Assembly (NCBI RefSeq): GCF_013307225.1 | Contig: NZ_CP028942.1 | Coordinates: 124,001 to 188,000 of the forward strand | Length of the DNA: 64,000 nucleotides | Direction of reading: 5' to 3' | From: Polynucleobacter tropicus | GTDB taxonomy: Bacteria; Pseudomonadota; Gammaproteobacteria; Burkholderiales; Burkholderiaceae | In this document: in pieces, positions 30,292-40,682 of the stretch | How the letters are laid out: each line of letters begins with the position of its first letter | How positions within the stretch are numbered: the stretch's first letter is position 1 | Made by a program: the position numbers and the translations under genes | Notes under the pieces: generated by a model | What the model saw: the letters and a program-made list of their open reading frames with translations, nothing else | Database searches by the model: none | Told to the model about the DNA's origin: nothing

Positions 30292-31559
30292 GCTTTAAAG
30301 AAAAACTGTTTCCGCAAAACCGCCTTGGATTGGATCGTTTCTGGAGTTTTTCTAGAGGCGGTATTGATAATTTCCGCACAGGTTTGCGTGATGCAGTTTC
30401 TGGTGTTGAGCAAACACGTTCACGCATGATGGAATATGACCAGTTGCTTGTCTGGGCAGTTTTATCACTCATGCTGATTGGTTTGGTAATGGTTTATTCA
30501 GCTTCAATTACTTTGGCTGATGGACCCAAGTATGCGAATTACAGCAGCAACTTCTTTTTAATTCGCCATTTAATTTCACTGGCGATTGCTATCGGTGTGG
30601 GAATCTGGGCATTCAAGATTCCTAGCAAAGTTTGGGATCGCTATTCTCCAGTCATTTTTGGATTTACGGTGATATTGCTGATCGCCGTATTAATTCCCGG
30701 TATAGGAAAAGGGGTTAACGGAGCTAAGCGTTGGATTCCATTGGGTGTGATGAATTTCCAACCTTCAGAGTTGATGAAATTCGCAGCCGTCATTTTTGCT
30801 GCGAGTTACACAGTGCAACGCCAAGAATACTTGCATTCTTTTTCGAAAGGAATGTTGCCTATGGGTATCGCCGTTGCACTCGTAGGCGGTCTCCTAATGA
30901 AAGAGCCCGATATGGGCGCTTTCGTGGTGGTGGCCTTAATTGCGTTTGGCATTTTGTTCCTAGGTGGAATCAACGCGAAGTTATTCGGCGGCTTGATTGT
31001 GGTTGGTTTGCTTAGCGGAGCCGCCATGATCGCACTTTCACCGTTTAGACGCGGTCGTATGTTGGCTTTTATGGATCCTTGGCAAGTAGACAACGCTGCG
31101 AACAAAGGTTATCAGTTAACGCACTCTTTGATGGCGTTTGGACGGGGCGAATGGTTTGGTACTGGTCTTGGGGGCAGCGTAGAAAAACTACATTACTTAC
31201 CTGAGGCACACACCGACTTCATCATGGCTGTAATTGGAGAAGAGCTTGGCTTTATTGGTGTCGTTGTCATGATCTTTTTGTTCTACTGGATTGTGCGTCG
31301 CGCATTCATGATTGGTCGTACCGCTCTGCAATTAGACCGAAGCTTTGCAGGCTTAGCAGCTAAGGGCGTTGCCATTTGGATTGGTTGGCAGGCGTTTATC
31401 AATATGGGCGTGAATTTAGGGTTATTGCCAACTAAAGGTTTGACATTGCCTTTGGTAAGTTATGGCGGCTCTGGAATCTTGATGAACGCAGTTGCAATTG
31501 CAATGCTATTGCGTATTGATTATGAGAATCGCATTTTGATGCGCGGAGGGAAGTTGTGA
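30288..31559 (+). CDS. ftsW: Septal peptidoglycan polymerase FtsW
   Basis: SEDS-family glycosyltransferase partnered with FtsI, 423 residues with about ten membrane helices. A soluble N-terminal stretch of about 45 residues precedes the first helix. Family motifs include MVYSAS, GVNGAKRWI, FQPSELMKF, KEPDMG and, near the end, PLVSYGGSG. The start overlaps murD (ATGA). Confidence 0.97.
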   Translation: MSFKEKLFPQNRLGLDRFWSFSRGGIDNFRTGLRDAVSGVEQTRSRMMEYDQLLVWAVLSLMLIGLVMVYSASITLADGPKYANYSSNFFLIRHLISLAIAIGVGIWAFKIPSKVWDRYSPVIFGFTVILLIAVLIPGIGKGVNGAKRWIPLGVMNFQPSELMKFAAVIFAASYTVQRQEYLHSFSKGMLPMGIAVALVGGLLMKEPDMGAFVVVALIAFGILFLGGINAKLFGGLIVVGLLSGAAMIALSPFRRGRMLAFMDPWQVDNAANKGYQLTHSLMAFGRGEWFGTGLGGSVEKLHYLPEAHTDFIMAVIGEELGFIGVVVMIFLFYWIVRRAFMIGRTALQLDRSFAGLAAKGVAIWIGWQAFINMGVNLGLLPTKGLTLPLVSYGGSGILMNAVAIAMLLRIDYENRILMRGGKL

Positions 31560-32629
31560 CAAAACCTTCAATATTGGTGATGGCTGGTGGTACTGGCGGG
31601 CATATCTTCCCAGGGTTAGCTGTCGCCGAATATTTGCGGATTTGTGGTTGGAACGTTTCGTGGTTGGGTAATCAAAAGGGCATGGAATATCGCTTGGTTC
31701 AGTCTTGCGATTTTCCTTTTGAAGCGGTTGAGTTTGGCGGACTTCGTGGCAAAGGATTAAAAGCCAAATTGATGCTCCCAATTAATCTGGCGCGCGCCTG
31801 CTTTCAGAGCTGGAAAATTATGCGCAGACTAAAACCCAGTGTTGTATTAGGTATGGGCGGATACATTACTTTCCCTGGTGGACTGGTTACAAAACTATTG
31901 AAGCGCCCATTGGTATTGCACGAATCAAATTCTGTCGCGGGTAGTGCAAATCTTGCATTGGCCAAAATTGCGATGCGTACTTTGACTGGCTTTCCGAATA
32001 CGATGGATAAGGCAGAGTGGGTTGGCAATCCTATTCGACAAGAGTTCGACAATATGCCAGCGCCTACTACTCGCTATGAGCATCGCCAAGGCCCGCTTTC
32101 AATTTTGGTTGTTGGTGGAAGCTTAGGTGCGGCCGCCTTAAATGAAATTATTCCTGCCGCTTTGGCTTTGATGTCAAAAGAAGCTCGCCCCAAAGTTATT
32201 CATCAGGCTGGCGATAAGCATTTAGCAGAATTACAAGCCCGATATGCAGAGTGTGGTGTTGAGGCTGATATTCGTCCATTTATTGACGATATGCCAAACG
32301 TATATGCTCAGGCCGATTTAGTTATTTGCCGTTCTGGCGCCATGACTGTCTCTGAATTGGCGGCTTGTGGCGTTGCTTCATGTCTGATTCCCTTTCCGCA
32401 TGCGATTGATGATCATCAAACAGCAAATGCTCGATTTTTATCAGATGCAAAAGCAGCCATTCTTTTGCCGCAAAAACAATTAAACCCTCAGGATTTAGCT
32501 GAAATGATTCAAAGCCTGCAACGCGAAGATCTTAAAGAGATGGCTGTGCGTGCGCATGCGCTGGCTAAACCACATGCAACTCAGCGCGTTGCCGAAGTAT
32601 GTGCTGATTGTGCGGGGGTAGGCATATGA
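31556..32629 (+). CDS. murG: UDP-GlcNAc:lipid I GlcNAc transferase
   Basis: GT28 glycosyltransferase at the inner face of the membrane that turns lipid I into lipid II, 357 residues. The N-terminal loop [14 protein letters not shown] and the second loop [13 protein letters not shown] are typical, as is [15 protein letters not shown]. The start is GTG, overlapping the ftsW stop (GTGA), with GGAGGG at 31545-31550. Confidence 0.97.
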   Translation: MTKPSILVMAGGTGGHIFPGLAVAEYLRICGWNVSWLGNQKGMEYRLVQSCDFPFEAVEFGGLRGKGLKAKLMLPINLARACFQSWKIMRRLKPSVVLGMGGYITFPGGLVTKLLKRPLVLHESNSVAGSANLALAKIAMRTLTGFPNTMDKAEWVGNPIRQEFDNMPAPTTRYEHRQGPLSILVVGGSLGAAALNEIIPAALALMSKEARPKVIHQAGDKHLAELQARYAECGVEADIRPFIDDMPNVYAQADLVICRSGAMTVSELAACGVASCLIPFPHAIDDHQTANARFLSDAKAAILLPQKQLNPQDLAEMIQSLQREDLKEMAVRAHALAKPHATQRVAEVCADCAGVGI

Positions 32630-34062
32630 AACACATCGTTCAGCAAATTCACTTTATCGGGATTGGCGGCTCAGGCATGAGCGGTATCGCCGAAGTATTG
32701 CTTAATCTTGGGTATCAGGTCTCAGGATCTGATTTGACGGAAAGCGCAACCACGAAACGTTTGAGAGAGTTAGGTGCGGCAATTCAGATTGGCCATGATC
32801 CAAAAAATGTGGGTGCCGCAGAGGCTGTTGTGATTTCAACAGCAGTAGCTGGTAACAACCCGGAGGTATTGGCTGCGCGCGCTGCAAAAATTCCAGTGAT
32901 ACAGCGAGCCGTGATGTTGGGCGAGTTAATGCGCTTAAAGCAGGGCATTGCGATCGCTGGTACTCACGGAAAAACCACAACTACAAGCTTGGTTGCTTCT
33001 GTATTAGCAGAGGGTGGTCTGGATCCCACATTTGTGATTGGCGGGAAACTCAATTCTGCAGGGGCGAATGCGCGCTTGGGTCAAGGTGACTTTATTGTGG
33101 TTGAAGCCGACGAGTCAGACGCATCTTTCTTGCAATTATTCCCCGCAATGGAAGTGGTTACCAATATCGATGCTGATCATATGGATACTTATCAGCACGA
33201 CATGGCTAGATTGAAGCAAGCCTTTGTGCAGTTCATCCAGCGAATGCCATTTTATGGCGTGGCGGTTTTGTGCATTGATGATGCAAATGTGCGCGACATT
33301 ATTCCATTTGTGTCGCAACCAGTGCTGCGTTATGGTTTATCTGAAGATGCGGATATTCGTGCAAGCAATGTTCGGGCCGATGGCACGCAAATGCACTTTA
33401 CAGTCGAGCGTCGTACAGTGCGTCGCCATGGCAATAAGCCAGGCGCACTCAATGTGACTTTAAATCTTCCTGGTTTGCATAATGTTCGCAACGCCCTAGC
33501 TGCTATTGGTATTGCGACAGAGTTGGGTGTTGGCGATGAGGCAATTACAAAAGCACTATCTGAGTTTGGTGGTGTTGGTCGTCGATTCCAAAGATATGGC
33601 GATATTCCATTGGTGTCTGGTGGTAGCTTCACATTAATTGATGACTATGGCCATCATCCTGTAGAAATGGCTGCAACATTGGCGGCAGCGCGTGGTGCGT
33701 ATCCAGATCGCCGTTTGGTATTGGCATTTCAGCCTCATCGATTTACGAGAACGCGTGATTGCTTCGGCGAGTTCGTTCAGGTACTTAAAAATTTTGATGC
33801 CTTGGTATTGACCGAAGTGTATCCAGCTGGCGAAGCAAAAATTCCAGGTGCGGATGGTAAGAGTTTGATGAAAGCAGCGATGCTTGAAGACAAATCTACT
33901 CAGTCTCTTCTCAACTCTAATGCGGTGGTATTTGCATCCAATGTTGCCGAGATGCCAGAAAAACTGAGTCAGATCTTAAAAGATGGGGATGTATTAATTA
34001 CGATGGGAGCAGGCTCAATATCCGCTTTGCCACATACATTGGTGGAGGCGAAGAATGTCTAA
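32626..34062 (+). CDS. murC: UDP-N-acetylmuramate:L-alanine ligase
   Basis: Adds the first amino acid to UDP-MurNAc, 478 residues. The start [20 protein letters not shown] selects ATG 32626, which overlaps the murG stop (ATGA); six more codons upstream are open but not family-like. The ATP loop is GTHGKTTTT, and the later motifs are [23 protein letters not shown] and DDYGHHP. Confidence 0.97.
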   Translation: MKHIVQQIHFIGIGGSGMSGIAEVLLNLGYQVSGSDLTESATTKRLRELGAAIQIGHDPKNVGAAEAVVISTAVAGNNPEVLAARAAKIPVIQRAVMLGELMRLKQGIAIAGTHGKTTTTSLVASVLAEGGLDPTFVIGGKLNSAGANARLGQGDFIVVEADESDASFLQLFPAMEVVTNIDADHMDTYQHDMARLKQAFVQFIQRMPFYGVAVLCIDDANVRDIIPFVSQPVLRYGLSEDADIRASNVRADGTQMHFTVERRTVRRHGNKPGALNVTLNLPGLHNVRNALAAIGIATELGVGDEAITKALSEFGGVGRRFQRYGDIPLVSGGSFTLIDDYGHHPVEMAATLAAARGAYPDRRLVLAFQPHRFTRTRDCFGEFVQVLKNFDALVLTEVYPAGEAKIPGADGKSLMKAAMLEDKSTQSLLNSNAVVFASNVAEMPEKLSQILKDGDVLITMGAGSISALPHTLVEAKNV

Positions 34063-35062
34063 GAATAGGCTTGGTTTGTGGGGCGATCGCGTGAAAGCCC
34101 AATTGGCTAACTTAAATGTTCAGTCGCTTGGGCGTGTTGGAGTTTTGCTTGGCGGTCGTTCAGGTGAGCGGGAAATTTCTCTGATGTCGGGGAATGGGGT
34201 ATTGCAGGCGCTTATCTCAAAAGGTATTGATGCGCATGCATTTGATACTGGTCTGCGCAATCCTACTGAATTAGTGAATGAGAAATTTGATCGGGTCTTT
34301 ATTTCTTTACACGGTCGTTATGGTGAAGATGGCACGATACAAGGATTATTAGAATTACTTGAATTGCCTTACACCGGTAGCGGGGTATTGGCTTCAGCTC
34401 TAGCAATCGACAAGATTGCCACTAAGCAGATCTGGATTAGCAATGGACTGTCTACACCAGAGTTTGAGGAATTAACTGCAAATAGTAATTGGCATGCAGT
34501 TGCTAAACATCTTGGCCTGCCTTTAATTGTGAAACCTGCCCATGAGGGATCTTCCTTGGGATTAACCAAGGTGAAGTCTGTAGAGGAGCTTCCTACAGCG
34601 TATGAGTTGGCTGCAAGTTTGGATACCAAGGTGGTTGCTGAAACATGTATTGTTGGTGATGAATTAACTTGCCCATTAGTTGGTCAGGGTGAAAGCGCTG
34701 AAGCATTGCCAGTTATCAAAATTATTCCGCCGCAAGCTAACTACGATTTTCATAACAAGTATTTTTCAGATGAGACCCAATACCTTTGCCCAACAGGGTT
34801 GCCGGATGAGGTAAATGAAAGAGTTCAAGAGCTTGCCTTAGCTGCATACAAAGCCTTGGGATGTCGTACTTGGGGTCGAGCAGATGTAATGCTAGATCAA
34901 AAGACTGGTAAACCATATTTGCTGGAAATGAATACATCACCAGGTATGACTTCGCATTCTTTAGTGCCAATGGCAGCAAAAGCTGCAGGTCTAGAGTATG
35001 CCGATTTAGTGCTTTGGTTACTGCTTCAGACGATGCATCAAAAAGAGGATGCCAACGCATGA
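34055..35062 (+). CDS. ddlB: D-alanine:D-alanine ligase B
   Basis: ATP-grasp ligase that makes D-Ala-D-Ala for MurF, 335 residues. Motifs are [39 protein letters not shown] and EMNTSPGMT with the metal-binding Asn. An N-terminal extension of about 27 residues precedes the usual start, but no better start is seen. It overlaps murC by eight bases. Confidence 0.96.
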   Translation: MSKNRLGLWGDRVKAQLANLNVQSLGRVGVLLGGRSGEREISLMSGNGVLQALISKGIDAHAFDTGLRNPTELVNEKFDRVFISLHGRYGEDGTIQGLLELLELPYTGSGVLASALAIDKIATKQIWISNGLSTPEFEELTANSNWHAVAKHLGLPLIVKPAHEGSSLGLTKVKSVEELPTAYELAASLDTKVVAETCIVGDELTCPLVGQGESAEALPVIKIIPPQANYDFHNKYFSDETQYLCPTGLPDEVNERVQELALAAYKALGCRTWGRADVMLDQKTGKPYLLEMNTSPGMTSHSLVPMAAKAAGLEYADLVLWLLLQTMHQKEDANA

Positions 35063-35913
35063 ATAATTTCATGGACCGGTTCGGCGAAATTTTCGCCATG
35101 TTGATGTCTCCACTCTGGAATTACCCCGAGCGGATGCAAAAACTTAGCCGTTTCTTGATGCAGTGTTTTTTAGTGATGGTTGCAATTGGTTTATTGGTTT
35201 GGTTGAGCCAGCGTCCTGTTTTTACTTTAAAGCAGATTCAGATAGAGCCATTAGCTAGCCAATCTTTGAAACATATTAACAAGTCGATGGTGAAGCGACA
35301 GATTGCTGAAACTGTTCAGGGTAACTTTTTTAGCGTGCGCTTAGAGGATGTGAAACGCGGTTTTGAAAGTATGCCATGGGTGCGTCATGCAAATGTTCGT
35401 CGTGTTTGGCCCAATGGGTTAATTGTCAGCATTGAAGAGCAGCAAGCTTTTGGCACTTGGGACGGCATTGATAGCAATACTTTGATTAATAAATATGGCG
35501 AGTTATTCGCCGGCCGGATTTCAGAGGTTCCGGATGGGGCGAGATTAATTGATTTCCATGGTCCAGAAGATGCCGGAAAAGAGGTAACCAGCTTATATGA
35601 GAGAGCAAGTAACTGGTTTAAGCCTTGGGGTGTGGAAGTGGTGAGTCTTGCGCTAACCGAGCGTTATGCCTGGCATATCAAACTCTCGAATGGAATGAAG
35701 GTCGAATTTGGCCGTGATGAAGAAAGCTCGGATAAAAATCTCACGGAAGAGCGAGTCTCACGACTACTCAAGTATTGGCCACAGGTGCAGGAAAGGTGGG
35801 CAAACCGAATCGATGTAGTGGATTTACGTTATGCAAATGGTTTTGCAGTTCATCTTGCCTCAGTAAGTTTGAAAAAGAACGATCTTGATGGCAAAAAAAG
35901 TGAGTTGAAGTAA
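35059..35913 (+). CDS. ftsQ: Cell division protein FtsQ
   Basis: Bitopic divisome protein, 284 residues, binding FtsB/FtsL. The start [10 protein letters not shown] at 35059 overlaps the ddlB stop (ATGA); 15 more codons upstream are open inside ddlB. A membrane segment at about residues 35-52 is followed by a POTRA domain (starting [11 protein letters not shown]) and a beta domain ending before a Lys-rich tail. Identification is supported by position before ftsA. Confidence 0.95.
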   Translation: MNNFMDRFGEIFAMLMSPLWNYPERMQKLSRFLMQCFLVMVAIGLLVWLSQRPVFTLKQIQIEPLASQSLKHINKSMVKRQIAETVQGNFFSVRLEDVKRGFESMPWVRHANVRRVWPNGLIVSIEEQQAFGTWDGIDSNTLINKYGELFAGRISEVPDGARLIDFHGPEDAGKEVTSLYERASNWFKPWGVEVVSLALTERYAWHIKLSNGMKVEFGRDEESSDKNLTEERVSRLLKYWPQVQERWANRIDVVDLRYANGFAVHLASVSLKKNDLDGKKSELK

Positions 35914-35926
35914 TGAGGGAATGGGA

Positions 35927-37156
35927 ATGAGTAAAGACAATCGCGATTTATTGGTTGGTTTAGATATTGGAACCTCCAAGGTGGTTGCCTTGGTTGCTGA
36001 ATTAGCGCCTGATGGTCAATTCAATGTTGTAGGTGTTGGTCAAACAGCTTCAAAAGGTTTGAAGAAGGGTGTTGTTGTAAACATTGAGGCAACTGTGCAG
36101 TCTATTCAGAAGGCCTTGGAAGAGGCGGAGATTATGGCTGACCGCCAGATCGTCCAAGTCTTCACTGGGATTGCTGGTAATCATATTGTGAGCTTTAACT
36201 CCAGCGGCATGGTGGCTATTCGCGATAAAGAAGTTAGTGCCGGCGATGTGGAGCGGGTGCTTGAAACTGCTAAAGCAATCAATATTCCAACTGATCAACA
36301 GATCCTGCATATTCTTATTCAAGAATTCATCATTGATGGTCAAGAAGATGTGCGTGAGCCGATTGGTATGAGTGGTTTGCGACTCGAAGTGAAAGTACAC
36401 ATTGTTACTGGCGCAGTAAGTGCGGCCCAGAATATTGTGAAGTGTGTACGCCGTTGTGGGCTGGAAGTAAATGATCTAATTTTGCAGCCCTTAGCATCAA
36501 GCTTGGCGGTATTGACCGAAGATGAGAAAGAGCTAGGTGTTGTATTGGTTGATATTGGCGGCGGCACAACTGACATTGCGATTTATTGCCAAGGATCGAT
36601 ACGTCACACGGCAGTGATTCCAATCGCAGGCGATCAAATTACTAATGACATTGCAATGGCATTACGTACCCCAACGATTGATGCTGAAGATTTAAAAATT
36701 GCACATGGCATCGCCCGTCAAGAGATGGCGGATCCGGCGGCGATGATCGATGTTCCTGGAGTGGGTGATCGTGAACCGCGCCCAATGTCAAAGCAAGCAT
36801 TGGCTGCAGTCATTGAGCCGCGCGTGGAAGAGTTATTCACTTTAGTAAGAGGTGTTGTGCGTGATTCTGGCTATGAAGATATGGTTTCTTCAGGAATTGT
36901 GCTTACAGGCGGTACGGCATTAATGCCTGGAATGGTTGAGTTGGCTGAGCAGGTGTTCTTAAGTCCTGCACGTATCGGTACGCCTGAATACCGTGGCCAC
37001 TTGCATGAAATCTTACGTAGCCCACGTTTCGCTACCAGCATTGGTCTATTGATGGAAGGCCAAGCTCAAGTATTGCGTGGCCGTCGAGTATCTCAATCAG
37101 GCGCGTTACAAGGAATTATCACGCGCATGAAGGAATGGTTTGCAGGAAATTTTTAA
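35927..37156 (+). CDS. ftsA: Cell division protein FtsA
   Basis: Actin-like protein that tethers FtsZ to the membrane, 409 residues. It opens with LVGLDIGTSKVVALVAE (phosphate 1 loop) and has DIGGGTTDIAIY and VLTGGTALMPGM as further nucleotide-binding elements. The amphipathic membrane helix MKEWFAGNF closes the protein. GAGGGA at 35915-35920 sits directly before an ATG at 35921 and six bases before the ATG at 35927, so the latter is preferred. Confidence 0.97.
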   Translation: MSKDNRDLLVGLDIGTSKVVALVAELAPDGQFNVVGVGQTASKGLKKGVVVNIEATVQSIQKALEEAEIMADRQIVQVFTGIAGNHIVSFNSSGMVAIRDKEVSAGDVERVLETAKAINIPTDQQILHILIQEFIIDGQEDVREPIGMSGLRLEVKVHIVTGAVSAAQNIVKCVRRCGLEVNDLILQPLASSLAVLTEDEKELGVVLVDIGGGTTDIAIYCQGSIRHTAVIPIAGDQITNDIAMALRTPTIDAEDLKIAHGIARQEMADPAAMIDVPGVGDREPRPMSKQALAAVIEPRVEELFTLVRGVVRDSGYEDMVSSGIVLTGGTALMPGMVELAEQVFLSPARIGTPEYRGHLHEILRSPRFATSIGLLMEGQAQVLRGRRVSQSGALQGIITRMKEWFAGNF

Positions 37157-37206
37157 GTTGTTTTTCGTCGTCGTCAATGTAGTACGTTTTTTACCTAGGA
37201 GGGTAT

Positions 37207-38550
37207 ATGGAATTTGAAATGTTAGATCAAGAAGTTGCTGGCAAAACCATTATTAAAGTGGTTGGCGTTGGCGGGGCTGGTGGTAATGCCGTCCAACACA
37301 TGATCCGTCGCGGAGTAAATGGCGTAGAGTTCATTTGCATGAACACCGATGCTGGCGCGTTACAGCGTTCTGAAGCATCTGTGAATTTGCAACTGGGCTC
37401 TAGCGGATTAGGTGCTGGCGCAAAACCAGAAATTGGTGCTGCATCCGCTGAAGAAGCTCGTGCTCGTATTGCGGATGTATTACAAGGCGCACACATGGTA
37501 TTTATTACTGCCGGTATGGGCGGTGGTACAGGTACTGGTGCTGCCCCAATCGTTGCTCAAGTGGCAAAAGAAATGGGTATTTTGACAGTTGGCGTAATTA
37601 GTAAGCCATTTGATTTTGAGGGCGTGAAGCGTTTGAAAGTTGCTGAAAATGGCGCCACCGAACTCGAATCATATGTAGATTCATTAATTGTTGTGCTCAA
37701 TGAAAAACTATTTGAAGTGATGGGTGAAGACGCTGAGTTTGATAAGGCCTTTGCTTGCGCTGACGATGTTTTGCATAACGCGGTTTCTGGCATTGCTGAA
37801 ATCATTAACGTTCAAGGTTTAATTAACGTAGACTTTGAAGACGTTAAGACTGTTATGGGCGAACAAGGCAAAGCCATGATGGGAACAGCAACTGTTTCTG
37901 GCATGGATCGTGCACGTTTGGCTGCTGAGGCTGCAGTTGCTTCGCCATTATTGGAGGGTGTAGATTTGTCTGGTGCGCGTGGCGTATTGGTAAACATTAC
38001 TGCTAGCCGTTCTTTGAAGTTGTCTGAAACTCGTGAGGTAATGGCTGCTATTCGCGGTTATGCCGCTGATGATGCAACTGTGATCTTTGGAACGGTATAT
38101 GACGATAGCCTCGGCGATGCTTTGCGCGTAACCGTTGTCGCAACCGGCTTAAATAATCCACAAGCACGTCAAAGCCATCAACCAGAGGTTGTTTGGAGAC
38201 AGGCTACTGGTACACATGATGCGATTCCAACAATGGCAGACCTCAATAGCTTTGCGCCTGCAAGTGCTTCTGCAGCAATCAGCAAGGTTGGTCTAGATTC
38301 TGCATTAAGCACTAGCGCAGGAATGACGATGACTGGTTCTGCTGGCGCTCCAGCAATGGTAGCTCAGCCAACATCGAGTAGTGCGGTTGATTACAGTCAG
38401 TACGACTTGCCACGGGTTTTTCGCAGCTCGCGTGAAGCTACCCCTGCACCGATATTAGGTGCAGATAGTTCTCCTCAAGCGAAGACCTTATTGGACAAAG
38501 GGGCTGATTACTATGAAATACCTGCATTTTTGCGTAAGCAAGCAGATTAA
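37207..38550 (+). CDS. ftsZ: Cell division protein FtsZ
   Basis: Tubulin-like GTPase that forms the Z ring, 447 residues. The GTP signature GGGTGTG is at 105-111; [11 protein letters not shown] precedes it. A variable linker rich in Ala, Ser and Thr follows about residue 325, and the C-terminal peptide [10 protein letters not shown] that binds FtsA and ZapD ends the protein. AGGAGGG at 37197-37203 gives it a strong ribosome binding site, consistent with a high expression level. The 50-base gap from ftsA is the widest in the latter half of the cluster. Confidence 0.98.
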   Translation: MEFEMLDQEVAGKTIIKVVGVGGAGGNAVQHMIRRGVNGVEFICMNTDAGALQRSEASVNLQLGSSGLGAGAKPEIGAASAEEARARIADVLQGAHMVFITAGMGGGTGTGAAPIVAQVAKEMGILTVGVISKPFDFEGVKRLKVAENGATELESYVDSLIVVLNEKLFEVMGEDAEFDKAFACADDVLHNAVSGIAEIINVQGLINVDFEDVKTVMGEQGKAMMGTATVSGMDRARLAAEAAVASPLLEGVDLSGARGVLVNITASRSLKLSETREVMAAIRGYAADDATVIFGTVYDDSLGDALRVTVVATGLNNPQARQSHQPEVVWRQATGTHDAIPTMADLNSFAPASASAAISKVGLDSALSTSAGMTMTGSAGAPAMVAQPTSSSAVDYSQYDLPRVFRSSREATPAPILGADSSPQAKTLLDKGADYYEIPAFLRKQAD

Positions 38551-38570
38551 TTGACTGCTCAATACAATAG

Positions 38571-38648
38571 GTAATTGCAAGATGCCAGCGCAGCGCCCCT
38601 CCGGACGACGAATCCTGCGCTTGCGTTGGCACGCTGACTAACAATTAC
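38571..38648 (+). promoter_or_regulatory. Structured leader element before the peroxiredoxin gene
   Basis: Two nested inverted repeats fill the gap after ftsZ. The outer arms are GTAATTG (38571-38577) and CAATTAC (38642-38648). The inner arms are GC-rich, 38584-38596 with 38617-38630, pairing over 13 positions with one G-T pair and one bulged base. The apical loop carries CCTCC (38598-38602), which could pair with the GGAG ribosome site at 38654-38657. No T tract follows, so it is not a plain terminator. Confidence 0.55.
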
Positions 38649-38662
38649 TTATTGGAGACACC

Positions 38663-39163
38663 ATGATTGCTATTGGACAGAAATTACCAAATGCCACCCT
38701 TTATGAGTTTTTTAATGAAGAGGCTGAGGGTTGCGCATTAGGACCAAATGCCTTTGAAGTTGAAAAAATTGCTGCTGGCAAAAAGATTGTGATTTTTGGT
38801 TTGCCTGGCGCTTTTACGCCAACATGCTCCGCTAAACATGTTCCAGGATATGTTGAGAGCTACGATGCTATTAAGGCTAAGGGCGTAGATGAAATTTGGT
38901 GTGTTTCCGTGAATGATCCATTCGTAATGGGTGCATGGGGACGTGACCAAAAGGTTGGCAAGAAAGTCCGCATGCTGGGTGATGGCAGTGCTGAGTTCAC
39001 CAAAAAATTAGGCCTAGAGTTAGATTTAACGGCTCGTGGTTTGGGTCTTAGATCAGATCGTTATGCCATGATTGTTGAGGATGGTGTGGTGAAATCTTTA
39101 GATCGTGAAGCTCCTGGTAAATTTGAAGTAAGTGATGCAGCTTCCATATTAAAGAAGCTGTAA
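38663..39163 (+). CDS. Peroxiredoxin (Prx5 type)
   Basis: Thiol peroxidase of the Prx5/type II group, 166 residues, reducing H2O2 and organic peroxides. The peroxidatic Cys55 lies in GLPGAFTPTCS, and Arg in the later stretch GLGLRSDRYAMI completes the type. Other Cys residues occur at positions 24 and near 81, but no clear resolving Cys partner can be assigned. GGAG lies five bases before the ATG, just after a predicted stem-loop. Confidence 0.95.
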   Translation: MIAIGQKLPNATLYEFFNEEAEGCALGPNAFEVEKIAAGKKIVIFGLPGAFTPTCSAKHVPGYVESYDAIKAKGVDEIWCVSVNDPFVMGAWGRDQKVGKKVRMLGDGSAEFTKKLGLELDLTARGLGLRSDRYAMIVEDGVVKSLDREAPGKFEVSDAASILKKL

Positions 39164-39203
39164 TTTTTAATTTATACCCCCTGAATTTAAAGAAACGATC
39201 ATG

Positions 39204-40115
39204 ATGAAGCAAAGAACCATAGCCTCTCCGGTGAAAACCGTGGGAATTGGTTTGCACTCTGGTCGTAAGGTAACGATTGCCATTAAGCCTGCACCAGTAA
39301 ATTCAGGGGTTCAGTTTGTTCGAGTAGATACTGAGCAACAATCTCTTGTGCCTGCAACGGCTTTGGCTGTCTGCGACACGCGTTTGGCATCGGTTATTCA
39401 GAAAGATGGTGTTCGAGTATCCACGGTTGAGCATTTGCTATCTGCTTGCGCGGGATTAGGTTTAGATAATCTGCTTATCGAGCTTGATGGTGAAGAGGTT
39501 CCCATCATGGATGGCAGTGCAGCTTCTTTCTTATTCTTAATTGAGTCTGCTGGAATCGCTGAGCAGGATGCTCCGCGCCAGTTCGTGGTAATTAAGAAGC
39601 CAGTCGAAGTTCGTGAAGGCGATAAGCTTGCGCGCCTTGAGCCTTTCTTTGGCTTTAAGTTGGATTTCACGATCGATTTCAAACACCCTGCGGTCGATAA
39701 AACAGGTCAACGATTTGTGGTGGACTTTGCAGAACATGCATATCGTAGTGAAATTGGTCGCGCTCGTACATTTGGATTTGCGCACGAGGTGGAAGCGCTT
39801 AGAGAAATGGGCTTAGCTCGCGGTGGTAGTTTGGATAATGCGATCGTGCTTGATGAGCATCGTATTTTAAATAACGAAGAACTTCGTTACGAGGATGAAT
39901 TTGTGCGCCATAAAATTTTGGATGCCATTGGCGACTTGTACTTGGTCGGTCATCCTATCGTGGGCGCTTATATTGCTGAAAAGTCAGGGCATGCATTAAA
40001 CAACGCACTGCTACGCAAGCTCTTGGAAGACCCGACTTCTTACGAAATTAGTACTTTTGCCGAAAATAAGGCGCCTGCGGCCTATTCTCAAGAAAACCAA
40101 CCTCTCTTTTTCTGA
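39204..40115 (+). CDS. lpxC: UDP-3-O-acyl-GlcNAc deacetylase
   Basis: Zinc enzyme for the committed step of lipid A synthesis, 303 residues. The start [20 protein letters not shown] matches the family and selects the second of two adjacent ATGs. Zinc and catalytic residues lie in STVEHLLSA, in the segment [16 protein letters not shown], and in [14 protein letters not shown]. Its end is 11 bases from the end of the convergent DUF721 gene. Confidence 0.97.
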   Translation: MKQRTIASPVKTVGIGLHSGRKVTIAIKPAPVNSGVQFVRVDTEQQSLVPATALAVCDTRLASVIQKDGVRVSTVEHLLSACAGLGLDNLLIELDGEEVPIMDGSAASFLFLIESAGIAEQDAPRQFVVIKKPVEVREGDKLARLEPFFGFKLDFTIDFKHPAVDKTGQRFVVDFAEHAYRSEIGRARTFGFAHEVEALREMGLARGGSLDNAIVLDEHRILNNEELRYEDEFVRHKILDAIGDLYLVGHPIVGAYIAEKSGHALNNALLRKLLEDPTSYEISTFAENKAPAAYSQENQPLFF

Positions 40116-40126
40116 GGACGCTTTCT

Positions 40127-40630
40127 TTATTTCGGCTTATGCCGAAGTAATCTTTCTACCGTTTTTCGTAGCTCTGAATCGGGTGCAAGTTTTTGCAACA
40201 GATCCTCCCAGGATTTTTTAGCTATCTCGTTAAAGCCCTGTGCTGGTCTGCGTTCTGGGGTGCTTTCACGGGGCTTCACTTCCCACTGAGCAGGTGCGGG
40301 TTTTATTTTGACCTGAATGGCCGTGCAATGTACCCCTAATATTTGCAACTCATTGATTAGACTTGGTAAATTCTGCTGCAAGCGATTGCTGATGCTGGCG
40401 CTATTCACTAGTAAAAAAAGCGCATTCTCTTTGCTTGAGCTCCATCCCGGCTCAATTTTGGAGCTTAGGTGCTCGAGATCTAACTTTGCCAATGCTTGCT
40501 CAAGGGTGAGTTTGAGCTTCACAAGGCCTTCAGTTTTAGCCAGAATCCCGCCTAAACCATTGGATTCGCGTAGGTAATCCACCCATTCGTGGGCAGTCTG
40601 CTTACGGGAAGGTTTGCGAGCAAAGTTCAT
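40127..40630 (-). CDS. DUF721 (DciA-like) protein
   Basis: A 167-residue basic protein lying opposite between lpxC and secA, a place where DUF721/DciA-family genes are often found in proteobacteria. Residues about 30-110 show the family pattern (LEQALAKLDLEHL, NALFLLVNSASISNRLQQNLP, ELQILG). Some DUF721 proteins (DciA) load the replicative helicase, and this one may do so. The C-terminal third is Lys/Arg/Pro-rich and may bind nucleic acid. Divergent from secA, with 52 bases between the starts. Confidence 0.75.
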   Translation of the reverse strand: MNFARKPSRKQTAHEWVDYLRESNGLGGILAKTEGLVKLKLTLEQALAKLDLEHLSSKIEPGWSSSKENALFLLVNSASISNRLQQNLPSLINELQILGVHCTAIQVKIKPAPAQWEVKPRESTPERRPAQGFNEIAKKSWEDLLQKLAPDSELRKTVERLLRHKPK

Positions 40631-40682
40631 AAAAATGGGGTTCGGATGATAAACTCAAGGTCTTCATTTTCTTCAATATCCC

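Noticed and set aside
38551..38568. TTGACT and TACAAT after ftsZ as a promoter
   Set aside because: They are only six bases apart, far from the 16-18 needed.
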